Shown: positions 30,419 to 40,699 of the stretch, in pieces
Numbering within the stretch: position 1 is the first letter of the stretch
How the letters are laid out: each line of letters opens with the position of its first letter
DNA from: Coix lacryma-jobi var. lacryma-jobi
Lineage: Eukaryota > Streptophyta > Magnoliopsida > Poales > Poaceae
Assembly (NCBI GenBank): GCA_009763385.1
Contig: VDCT01000326.1
Span: forward strand, 434,001-498,000
Length of the DNA stretch: 64,000 nt
Reading direction: 5' to 3'
Made by a program: the position numbers and the translations under genes
The notes under the pieces: generated by a model
Told to the model about the DNA's origin: nothing
The model's database searches: none
What the model saw: only the letters and a program-made list of their open reading frames with translations

Positions 30419-33400
30419 TTAAAAGGACGACAAATGCTTTTGCGTTGCTAGCTGTACTGTAGTATACAGAAACTTTTTGCAACTACCTCGCTCGAAAATC
30501 TGTTTGGATTCTAGAAACTTCTTAAAAAGACGACAAAAGCTTCTGCATTGCTCTGAAGAGAATTTGACTCTGAGCCAAGGTGAGAGGCTTAGAGCCGAAG
30601 AATTGCCACCGAAAAAAGAACGACTTCTCAGGATAATTGGCCATAGTTCATATAGGTTAGAGTGGATTGGAGTGAAACTTAAATAAAATTATACATCAAT
30701 TTTTTCTAAACCACGTGTATTGATGTGTAATTGATGTATATTTGTGTGGAATCCGATGAGACGTTAAGGACCCTTTTGGAACCGAGGAGGAGCAAAATAG
30801 AGAGATAGAAAACCCTCCGGCCCTTAACAACTAATAAAACGATAACTAAAATGATATCCCCATTGATTACTAAAAAAAAGTCAGAGATTCCAAAAGGATT
30901 GGAGTTTCTAAATTAGGGGGGCCTAATTTTTGTGGAAAACGACGTGGTTTTTTGACGAGTCTAATCGCCGCGATCGATTATCGCGCTGTACGTGTAGCTT
31001 TGTGACCACCAGCACACCAGCAGCAGCAGGACGACGATAGATGATGCATGAGCATGATGCCAAATTAATTAAAGCGCCGCAGATATATCTCGGGGGCGAT
31101 CGATCTTTTTCTTTCCTCAACCGATCCACGCGCGCGTGCGTGTGTTCATATATCGATCAAAGGCCGGCGGCGACGCAGAGATTTGACGACGACGGATGGG
31201 GGATTGGCCGGCCACCCAGAGAGAGCTAGCGAGCGTCGCTGTCATGGCGATCTCATCTGCTTATTATATATATCGATCGATCGGGATAACTCAGATCGAA
31301 ATCCAAGCAGCAGCTGGACGTACACATACTGAGTATACTACTACAATATACCCATGATTTCTCCGGCAGCACTTGTGTTGTGTGATGTGTGTCGTGTGTT
31401 CATGCATGTGCGGTGTGCTTTAATTAATTTGATTTAGATGCGTCGCAATAGCATGGCTCATGGCTGGCCTTTTGCTTCATCATGGAGCCACACCACTACT
31501 GTGCTGTGCTGTGCTGTGTGCCGTTCCTGTCTGATGCCGTTCTTGTTGGATTCTGTGGGGGCGGCACACTTGCTGTCTGCTCTCAGCTCTGCTGCACACA
31601 TCAACAATCCCCAAACGCATCTACTCCTAATCAAAATATATATTATATACGACACCGGACCCTTTCTTGCCTCTCTGTCGTTCCCCAGTAGTTGTGTGAT
31701 GATCCTGCATGCAAGCAAAATTAGTAAAATTTGTCTTCCTCTTCCTCTTTCTCTTTCTTACTAGATCCATTATCTGACGACCATCAAACGCCAGATCAAA
31801 TCGGACCAGGGGAAAATACGGGATCAAAACCGCCTTTAGCTTCAGTCCGACCATCAACTCCACACGCACTGACGGATCAGACTATTTCTCGGGTTTTCGC
31901 ATTTTGGCTCGGACCTTAATTTTCGGGTTGATAGGCGGGTCCGATCGTGGGGTTGAAAAATCATCATCTGAAGAACCTACCCCGACGCCCATGATCAGGT
32001 CTACGTACTACATACATACTGTCTATATATACAATAAGGATTAAGGTTCAACAAGACAAGCAGCCTTTTTGTTCCTTTATTTATTTATAAGAGCCTTTTG
32101 ATCAGCACATGCTTTAGATAGAGGAGAAAGGCAACAGCAGATCGATCGATGATCATCGATGCACGTATTTATCTATGCCCACTCTTTTCTTTTCTTCCAT
32201 TATATTGCTGAAGTTGACACAATAATTTATTTATTTGCCTGATGCATAAATGCAGCAGCAGCTAGCAGAAGAAGCGGAGGACGGACTGAACTCGTCGTCT
32301 ACGTACTGATGTCTATTGTTTGCCCTTTTTCGTACGTATCCTGGTCGTCAGACAAATACAGTAGCACCACATGCATGTCGAATAAACTCGATCTATTCGC
32401 TTATAGCAGCTATAAACCGTTGCGGCTGATGTGTATGGATAATTTGTTACAAGAGAAGAATATTGTTCCATGGCCAAAAAGCTTATAGCGGAAACGAAAT
32501 GAGCCAAAGTAAAGTGCTGCTTTGTACGGCACAGATACTAGATACGAGTAGTATTTTACTGTTGTCTTGTGAGCATGCTGGGCTGGTTCATTCCGGATCA
32601 CTGAAAGTGCATGCAGGCTTTGTCAGTCAAATCAAATCAAATGGAGAGAGAAAAAAAAAAGAAGATATTAGTGAACGATCGAGAGGGAGTCTGTATTCCT
32701 ATTCCACCTTGGACCTTGCTGTTTCAGTCTCCGCCTCAGGTCTCATGTGTGCGTGTGTTCTGTGGTGTGCAGTGGATTGTTCAGCTGTCTTCAGCTGTTG
32801 TATTGTTGTGCCCACTGCCCACTGGGAGACGGGCTGCCCTGCTGGGTGCTGGCTGCTGGCTGCTGCTCTACTGGCCTCTCGCTAGCTAGCCATATTCCAG
32901 TTTTCCTAGTGCTATGGCGATATGATATGAGCAGAGAGAGATCGAGAGATGAGATGAGAATCTGAAACGGCATAAAAATGTGGTGGTGGTATGCATGGCA
33001 AGCCGGTAGGTACGGTACGGTACGGTGCTAGCGACTGATATACTATATCTCTGCAGTTCGTCTGCACGTACAGGAGCGAGCTAGCGATCGAGGGATTTGA
33101 AATTTGATTTTGAATGCCCGCAGCAACAAGAAGAAGAAAAAAAAAAGGGGGGGGGTTGGTGTGCATGTTTAGCTTAGTTTAGTTTTCAGAATGGAATCCC
33201 AATCGATCATATATATATTGGAAGCATTCTTCTTCTTCAAGCATACGTAGTTCAGGATTTTTTATTTGAAAGAGATGCATGTTCACGGTTCACCGAGCAC
33301 TGAACAGTTCCTGACGATCATATCTTGGTGCTTTCCTATTACATCTCGATCTCTTTCTTCTACGGCCGACTATCACATTGTTGCTAGTAGTAGTCGTCGT

Positions 33401-33458
33401 CGTCGTCAAGCATGGTTTCAGATTTTCAGTCCAGAAAAGAGAAGGACGATCTAGCGTT
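30419..33458. other. Intergenic sequence, no gene recognised
   Basis: Short low-quality ORFs only. The sequence is rich in CGATCG / GATC palindromes and CAG repeats and contains short microsatellites (CTGTG near 31500, GGTACGGTAC near 33010, GTCGTCGTC near 33390). No miRNA precursor, tRNA or complete transposon was recognised. Confidence 0.45.
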
Positions 33459-33861
33459 TTAACGGTGTTAACTCGGGTGGTAAAAAGACCGTATTACCGC
33501 TGACAGAAAAAACTAGAGTTTTATTTGTTTATTATATATTTTTTGCACATTGATATACCTATATTTATATATATGTGGTTATGTGAAAATTAATTATATA
33601 TTGTACCGTGACAATTTGATATATATAAATATGGATATATCAATGTACAATAAAATATACAATAAACAAATAAAACTTTGGTTTTTTCTGTCAGGGGTAA
33701 TATAGTCTTTTTACCATTCAAGTTAACACCGTTACATGTCTAAATGGACGGAAGGCCATACACCTAAATAAAATTTGATCTGAGGCCATAGAACTAAATT
33801 AAAAAAAATAAAGTCAAATATCTAAACTGAGTTTTTTTCAGGCCATACAACTAATTCTCCC
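33459..33861. mobile_element. Foldback element, copy 1 (left outer arm missing)
   Basis: TAACGGTGTTAAC at 33459 and GTTAACACCGTTA at 33722-33734 bound inverted arms of about 120 bp (sharing 'ggtaaaaagac', 'ctgacagaaaaaac', 'gttttatttgtttatt'). The sequence on the right to about 33861 ('aggccatacaactaattctccc') corresponds to the outer right arm of the related element at 51911-52408; the matching left outer arm is absent. Confidence 0.7.
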
Positions 33862-34041
33862 GCTCACAAGTGGTACACCTCTTGCTTGATGTCTGAGGAA
33901 TTCCATTTCCATGGGCCGAGGCCCATTTGCAGGTCTAGTAGGTGACTCCTCTCTCCGATTCCATCTGCAGGAATTCTTTCTTCTTTCTTCTTCTTCTTCT
34001 TCTTTTCTTTAATTATTTATTTTCTTCTTTCCCATTGGCCA

Positions 34042-34341
34042 TAGCCCCCCATCGCTCTCGGGGGAGACGAGACGGCTCGCGCACGCGCACCACGCCACCA
34101 CCACGGACTCGGACTCTTCTTTCTTCTCCACTTCTCCGACGGCGCGCATCCGCATCCTCCGCTCCGCCGCCTCGCCTCGCCTCGCCTCGCCTCTCATAGC
34201 CGCCCCGCCTCGCTCCGTCGTTCCTGGCCGCCGGGCTTCTTCTCCGTCGCCGGCTACGCGCGTGAGGGGGGAGGAGGAGCCGCAGCGCGTGGATCCAGGG
34301 GGCAGCGGCGTCCATCCCGCATGACAAGGGAGAAGGAACCG
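34042..34341 (+). other. Non-coding first exon of the LAZ1-like gene (approximate start)
   Basis: GC-rich, CT-rich leader sequence ends at a donor (GAAGGAACCG|gtgagagc). The next exon starts at 34780 after 'cccttgcag'. The 5' limit is not determined. It contains an ATG at 34321 that would open a short upstream frame across the splice. Confidence 0.5.
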
Positions 34342-34861
34342 GTGAGAGCTACTTTTTTCAGCTCCTCCGTCTCTCGCAGCTCTCTCCCTCTCTCAGCGCG
34401 TTTTCCGGAGATTCGTCGGTGGTGCTGGTTGCTGTGAACCCGTTTGGTAGCTGGTTGCTCCTGAAGCTGCCTCAACAATCGCTACCAAACGGCCGGCCGG
34501 CAGCGGGAGCCAGCACCCAGCAGCCGCTGCTCCACCAAGGCGGTCGCGCCGCTTTGGGAGCGATTATGCCCCCAAACCAAGAGCTTGAGCTTCAGCGCGC
34601 ACTTACTGCCGCTTTTTGGAACCCTGCTCTTAGGTCATGCTTGCAAATCGCTACTCATCATTATTCCATAATTTTGTCTATAAATGGATCGATCTATTTA
34701 TCATCTGAAATATCTTATTGACCTGTTAAACCTTTGATCATTTATCTAATATATATGTTTTAATACACTGCCCTTGCAGATAGTAAACTATCAGCATCTA
34801 TACTGTAATTTGATCCGTGTGCTTGGCATGCTTGGTCCTATATCGAGCGTGTAGCTATATA

Positions 34862-35035
34862 ATGTTGATGACTAAGAGAACTGGAGGTCAACAAAGTGCT
34901 ATCGGCTTCCATGAGGGACAATCTTGGGCTTCTTTTGCCCTTGATGGACAAATACGCCGCGCCCACATGGGCCATACTCATATCAGGATTCTTTATGCTT
35001 CTCTCTGTTTCTCTCTCGATGTACTTGATATTTGA
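34862..35035 (+). promoter_or_regulatory. Upstream ORF overlapping the LAZ1-like start codon
   Basis: ATG 34862 opens a 57-codon frame in a different phase from the main ORF; it passes over the main ATG (34944) and ends at TGA 35033-35035. If the leader is as modelled, ribosomes starting here cannot initiate at the main ATG, so leaky scanning or repression is expected. Confidence 0.45.
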
Positions 35036-38000
35036 GCACCTCTCGGCGTACAACAATCCAGAGGTTTGTTTTTACCACCACAGCATGCTCAATAACGTGG
35101 CCTTTTTATTGTTTGTAAATAATACATGATCAAATATCCATCTTGTCATGTTTGCTTTGTTGCAGGAGCAGAAATTTGTTCTTGGTGTTATCTTAATGGT
35201 CCCTTGCTACGCTATTGAATCGGTAATATCTCTAAAACAACTTCTAGCTTCTTTGCTGATTTGTTTCTTGGTCTTGCTCATTTGTTGATCTCTCTGCAAC
35301 AGTATGTTTCATTGGTAAATCCAGACACTAGTGTCTACTGTGGCATCTTGCGTGATGGCTATGAAGCATTTGCTATGTACTGCTTTGGAAGATATATAAC
35401 TGCTTGTTTAGGTGAGTTTGTTCACCTGAGGCTGAGACATTTTAACTTCTAAATTGCCACCCTCAGAGGTTGCTTGCATTGTTACACCTACTTAAAGGTT
35501 GGATGTACACTTTCTGTTATCAGTCTACAACATAAAAGCTGTTAGATACATATTCTTTTCCCTTTTAAGGGAACATGGGTCATGGGTATGAAGTTACACT
35601 TAAAATGCAGCTATTTGGTTTTGAAACAAGGCATGGTTTCATTTATTGTTTTAGATAGATAGATATTGTACGGTCATCCATAAACTGGAACATGTTTGAC
35701 ACAGTTTATATTCCTCAACAACTGGTATAATAGCATTCCTGGATAGAGGTGATCTTAGGTGTGAAAGGGCTTCAACATTCTTGTGATGTAGTTTATGCAA
35801 ACGTAGTCGCTTATTGTTAGTATTGTTTGTTTCATCTGGCAAAAAGGGTCTTTGCAGACTTTCTAAGAATTGTCTTTCTGAAACCACAAGCTTTTGTTAC
35901 TGCATCTTTCTTGCTATGCAACTAGATGAAGTCACTACCCTCCATCCAAGGACTAAACAGTGGCTCATATTGACTTTCTTTATAGAAGGTTATAAAAGAT
36001 ATGCTATCTAGAGCTCATAGGATGCCAACACTATTTTTATTCACTTGTTGCTTCTTGATAAAAAACAAAGAAGCATTGACTTGTTAAAGGTATCATACGA
36101 GACTGATTTGTTAGCAGTTAGGTTGATATACTCCCGTGTAGATTCTTTTTATATATTCTGCTGTTATTTCATTTGGGAAATGTATACAGTTGGAATAGCT
36201 TACCCCTGTTCCCTTTTCAATTACCGCTGCTTGTTTACTATGCTTCACTGTTTTCTGCAATTGGAATATAGGTGGTGAGGATAGGACAATTGCATTTTTG
36301 AAGAGGGAGGGCGGCGAAGATTCCAGGGAACCTCTTCTGCATCATGTCTCCGAAAAGGGAGTCATTCATCATCATTTTCCTATTAATTACATATTGAAAC
36401 CATGGAGACTCGGTGTGCGGTTTTACCAGATTATCAAATTTGGTATATTTCAATATGTATGATCCCTTGTCCATCTAATTTGAATCAGAACAGTTGAATT
36501 TACGGACAACTTTAGTTAAATACTTTGTACATGTGCAGGTTATTATAAAGACACTCACTGCTAGCTTGTCTCTTATTCTCCAACCTTTTGGTGTATATTG
36601 TGATGGAGAATTCAAATGGGGATGTGGGTAAGACACGTTTTCCTTTTTTTTCTTTGTTGGAGTGACAATTCTGCATTTCATTATTTGTTGAGCCCTGAAG
36701 GAAAAGAACCATCCATCTCTCATCAATTGAATATCTGTAGTGTTGATATAGTTTATCTTTTTGAAGGTTGGTTGATAAAGATTATGATAGGCACACACAC
36801 AAATGTGTAATAATCTCTTTGTCGTCTTGAAGATGAACCCTCTAATTCTCTATATGTATGAACTGTGATAGGTTTTTCTTTATCCTCAGAAATATATATT
36901 TGCATCTTCCATTACAGTCCTTTGCTGCAATATATAAGTGGTGAAAATTGTATGGTTAGCTTTGTTCACTCTGTGCTGCAGATACCTTTACTTTGTTTGT
37001 CCTAAAATTTCTCTCTTTTTTCATCTAGAAGATAAATCAACTATCTCTAAGAACTGTGATAGCCTATTCTTTATCCTCAGAAAATATATTTCCATCTTGC
37101 ATTCCACTCCTTTTCTGCAATGTATAAGTGATGGAAATTGCATTATTTAATCTTAACCACTCTCTGTTGCAGATACCCTTACTTTTCTGTAGTCCTGAAC
37201 TTCAGTCAGTATTGGGCCTTATACTGTTTAGTGGAGTGGTACACAGCTACTAAGGATGAATTGGCACATATTAAGCCATTGGCTAAATTCCTTGCTTTCA
37301 AGTCTATTGTATTTCTGACCTGGTGGCAGGGTGTAATAATTGCTATCATGTATTCTTTGGGCTTGGTTAGAAGTCCTTTTGCACAGAGCTTGGAGTTAAA
37401 AACAAGTATTCAGGATTTCATTATTTGTATAGAGGTACGTCACCTTTTCAAGTTAGACAGGCTTACAAAATTATTCTTGTTTACTTATCATATTTCATGT
37501 CTTCATTCACAGATGGGCATAGCATCAGTTGTTCACCTGTACGTGTTCCCTGCAAAACCTTATGAGCTATTAGGTAAACAATATTCGCCTACAAACATTT
37601 CAGTACTTGGGGACTACGCTGCCTCTGATCCTGTGGATCCTGATGAGATAAAGGATATCAGTCGACCTACCAAAGTGAGGCTTCCGCAGTTGGAACCAGA
37701 TGAAATAGTTGCAACTAATATTAAAGAGAGTGTTCGAGACTTTGTGATTGGCAGCGGAGAATATGTGAGTTTTTACATGCAGATCACACTTCAAATCATT
37801 AGTCTATTATTGGTGTGTTTGGTTTGTGGAGTCATCCCATGAATTTTGGTGGGATCAACCCATTCCTCATGTATATACTAATTATTAGCTTATGAGGAAT
37901 GAGGTGGTGATGCATCAACTCATTCCATTTCACAAACCAAATAAAAAAGTGAGGAGTGAGAAGAAAATGGACCACTTCATTTCTCAAACCAAACACACCC

Positions 38001-38414
38001 TATATTTGTGTTTAAACTTCATGAAGCTAATTGGAATTTATTTAGGGTCTCCTTTTCCATCTATCTTTGACGTCTCCTGCATTATTTTTTCCACAGGTGA
38101 TAAAAGATTTTAAATTCACTGTTAACCAAGCAGTACGACCAGTGGAGAAGCGCATTGACAAAATGAAGAAGAACATCAAGTTTAGGCAAAGCCGGGACGA
38201 CAATTGGGTGAGCGCGTCCACACCAGAGAGGACAATTCGTGGTATTGATGACCCTCTCATAAGTGGGAGCGCCAGTGACAGTGGGATCAGTAAGGGGAAA
38301 AGGCACCGCAGAGATTCGAGCTTAGCTGCCGCCGTGGACAGTTGGGAAGGCACTGAGCAGGCACCTGATGGCTTTGTCATACGAGGTCGCCGGTGGGAAA
38401 TCAAGAAATTGTGA
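34944..38414 (+). CDS. LAZ1-like / TMEM184 family membrane protein
   Basis: Coding exons are 34944-35063, 35166-35222, 35303-35411, 36272-36456, 36539-36627, 37173-37434, 37513-37764 and 38097-38414; all junctions are GT-AG and keep frame, giving 463 residues. Landmarks are MDKYAAPTWAILISG (first membrane segment), SMYLIFEHLSAYNNPEEQKF, VPCYAIESYVSLV, RDGYEAFAMYCFGRY, ILKPWRLGVRFYQIIKFG, GVYCDGEFKWGCGYPY, LNFSQYWALYCLVEWY, FKSIVFLTWWQG, IASVVHLYVFPAKPYE, a hydrophilic tail, and RGRRWEIKKL at the end. This is the DUF300/organic solute transporter-alpha-like family with multiple membrane helices. Arabidopsis LAZ1 was found as a modifier of hypersensitive cell death and later linked to vacuole/brassinosteroid trafficking; the molecular activity is uncertain. 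The length is normal for the family, and the product most resembles the LAZ1-homolog subgroup. Confidence 0.92.
36861..37005 (+). repeat. Duplicated intron-exon junction inside the LAZ1-like gene
   Basis: About 145 bp starting AACTGTGATAG and including 'tttatcctcagaaa', 'ctgcaat-tataagtg' and the acceptor plus exon start gcagATACC-TTACTTT recurs 191 bp downstream (37052-37200), where the real exon begins at 37173. The upstream copy therefore holds a decoy acceptor at 36981 and the first bases of a decayed exon. Confidence 0.8.
37812..37999. mobile_element. MITE in the last intron of the LAZ1-like gene
   Basis: Perfect 15-bp inverted termini GGTGTGTTTGGTTTG ... CAAACCAAACACACC bound a 188-bp element. 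The target duplication is unclear. It adds to the intron without disturbing splice sites. Confidence 0.65.
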
Positions 38415-39359
38415 TCCTCTTTATGTATCCCTTCGTTCAGTTAAAACCTTGGAGATTGAAGATACGCTGCCGGCGACTTGCTGGATTGCTGGTGAATTTT
38501 GCTACTAGCATGAAGCTTGGCCGTGCCATGCACTACATTGCTGAACCTTCTGTGTGGTAAAAGTGGTAGGTTCTGCACGTAGCACCTGTTGATTCCTGCT
38601 AACATCCCGGCGCAAGGAACTGTACGTGATGACATTAGCCTTAGCCACTGACTAAAGAGTGCGCTTAAGTTGTAAAGTATTTATACGGAACGTTAAGTTC
38701 ATGTATCGTCTGTATATAAATTTGGTCTGGGTATCCCTGAATTTGACAGTTTATTTCTTTATTTCAGAATTCACTGAACAACTTAATGCGAGGTGTCGTT
38801 TGAACATCATTACAAGTTGTTTGTTTTCATTTAGTTACTTATTTTATTTGGCGAAAAGGAAGTTGTTTTTCGGAACTTCAACTTTAAAGATTGTTGTTTG
38901 CACAACTCTGGTGTTTAATGCACCAGGTGTATCTGTATCATGATGCATGGAATGATGTACTTCACTCCTTGTCACTGCTGCAAAAGGAAAGACCAGAATC
39001 AAAATGGAAGAAACTGAAGTTCAGACTGGGCTACGCCTGGCCTTGATTTCAGGCGCAGCCCAAAATAGCTAACAGAACTGTCAGGTGTACCCCCTCTGCT
39101 AAAAGTATGGACCTGCGACATGACATTCTGTCTTGGATATTTTTTTTTAAAAAAAAAAGTATGTCATTTTAAGCAGAGAAAACTATAGTACGTACTACGT
39201 AACAAGTAGTATTTGGTAACTAGTACTTCGTATATGCTAACAAGGTTACAAATAATTCCATAACCTATATGATCTTTAATTAGGCTAATAAGGAGTATTT
39301 TCAATTCAAGGAAGGGATGTAAAACATACACACACCATAGAGCACACATTTCAAATCCT

Positions 39360-39850
39360 GGCGCCAAAATCCGGCCTCATCCTCATCATCTTCCGATGGC
39401 AATTGGCACCTGACAGCGAGGACATCCGACGCCGCCTGATGCGCCTCCCCCACCCACTTCACCTCCAGCTCCATAGCCACACCAGCGAGTCCACCAGGGA
39501 CGGGCTTGCCGACGCACCCGGCACCCGCCATACTTGAAGAACACCTTGCAGTCGTAGGACCTTGGGAACGCCGCCCTGAGCTGAGCTCCTCCAAGAACTC
39601 CCCACGGCTCGCCGGCAGCAAAGCAAACCTTCTTCGCCGCCTCTCAGACTCTCAGTCTCAGCAGCGCGATTAGGTACCCGAAATCGACGTGCCCCATGAA
39701 CGTGATCCAGGCGAGCTCGCCAGCTCGGTGAAGGCTCTTTCGACGCCATCGTTTTCCACATCTCCGAGATGGTAACAGATCTTGAATCCACAGGCAGGGT
39801 CGGCGAGATCTTGCCCACGACTGCCAGGAAACCAAAACATGAAATTACAC
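39360..39850 (-). pseudogene. CAF1/POP2 deadenylase pseudogene fragment
   Basis: On the minus strand, pieces in different frames line up with CCR4-associated factor 1: a block ending ERAFTELASS, then AWITFMGHVDFGYLIALL (relatives have WVTFHxxYDFGYLxKLL, the second catalytic Asp), then FPRSYDC-like residues, then GGLAGVAMELEVKWVG-EAHQAASDVLAV (relatives have GGLxxVAxxLxVxxVGxxHQAGSDSLLT). At least two frameshifts separate these blocks, and the first catalytic DTEFPG region is not recognisable. CAF1 is the 3'-5' exonuclease of the CCR4-NOT complex; this copy cannot be functional. It has no visible introns, in keeping with the largely intronless plant CAF1 genes. Confidence 0.75.
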
Positions 39851-40699
39851 TGCATTTTTGCAACTTGATCGAAGCGTGCAATGCAAATATGCGCAATTTC
39901 CAAAAAGGATTACAGTTCCAGAAAGAAGATATCAATGTCGTACCAGAAAACTATCTAAAGCAACTCTGCAGCCACAACATCAATTATACAACACTGATAC
40001 ATATTGCTCGTTCCGTCTCAAAATAACTGAAGCCAAACAGGTAGAATATAAAAATATATTTCGTGATAACTTAGTACTCCGTATCATGAACATTAGTATT
40101 CTTTGTATAAATTTGGTAAAATATGAAACAGTTTTACTTAGGAGTGAGGACAAACCTAATTAAAACATCAGTTATTTTGAGGAGTGAGTAAAAAAAAAAC
40201 CCCTGTTGTTACAAGTAATTAATTAGACCAACCTAGAAGTGAGTAAATATGATATTAATAAAGTTCTTTATGATATAGAGCTGTTTGACTGATGGTTTCT
40301 ACTATTAATAACTCGGTTTATGCTAATTTGTTGTGAGAGAAAAGCATTATATGATAACTTATCACATCGATGCAACAGCAGACAGGCAGCAACTCAAAAC
40401 CGGTCGGACTCCAAGCCGACGCACCGAAAAAGTTCAAGAAGATAGGAGCAGAGGAGGCGAGGCGAAGGCCCAAACGGGTTAGGTGAAGCGGGATTTGGAA
40501 GCTGGACGGGTTAGGTGAAGCGAACAGGGCGGGGAAAGAAGAAAGAAATACTACAAGGCATGAGAGGAAGGAACCGTGTCCATTTTTAGCAAATCTTTCG
40601 TTCCTGCGTTTCTCCGGATCACTCACCCATTCACAGAAACTGCGGGAGAAGGCTCCAAACAATGAGCGAGAATTGAGGATCGGATCGGATCGCCGATCC

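Noticed and set aside
31796..31815. TCGGACCAGG resembling the start of miR166
   Set aside because: Only the first ten bases agree, the rest differs, and no matching stem arm is present nearby.
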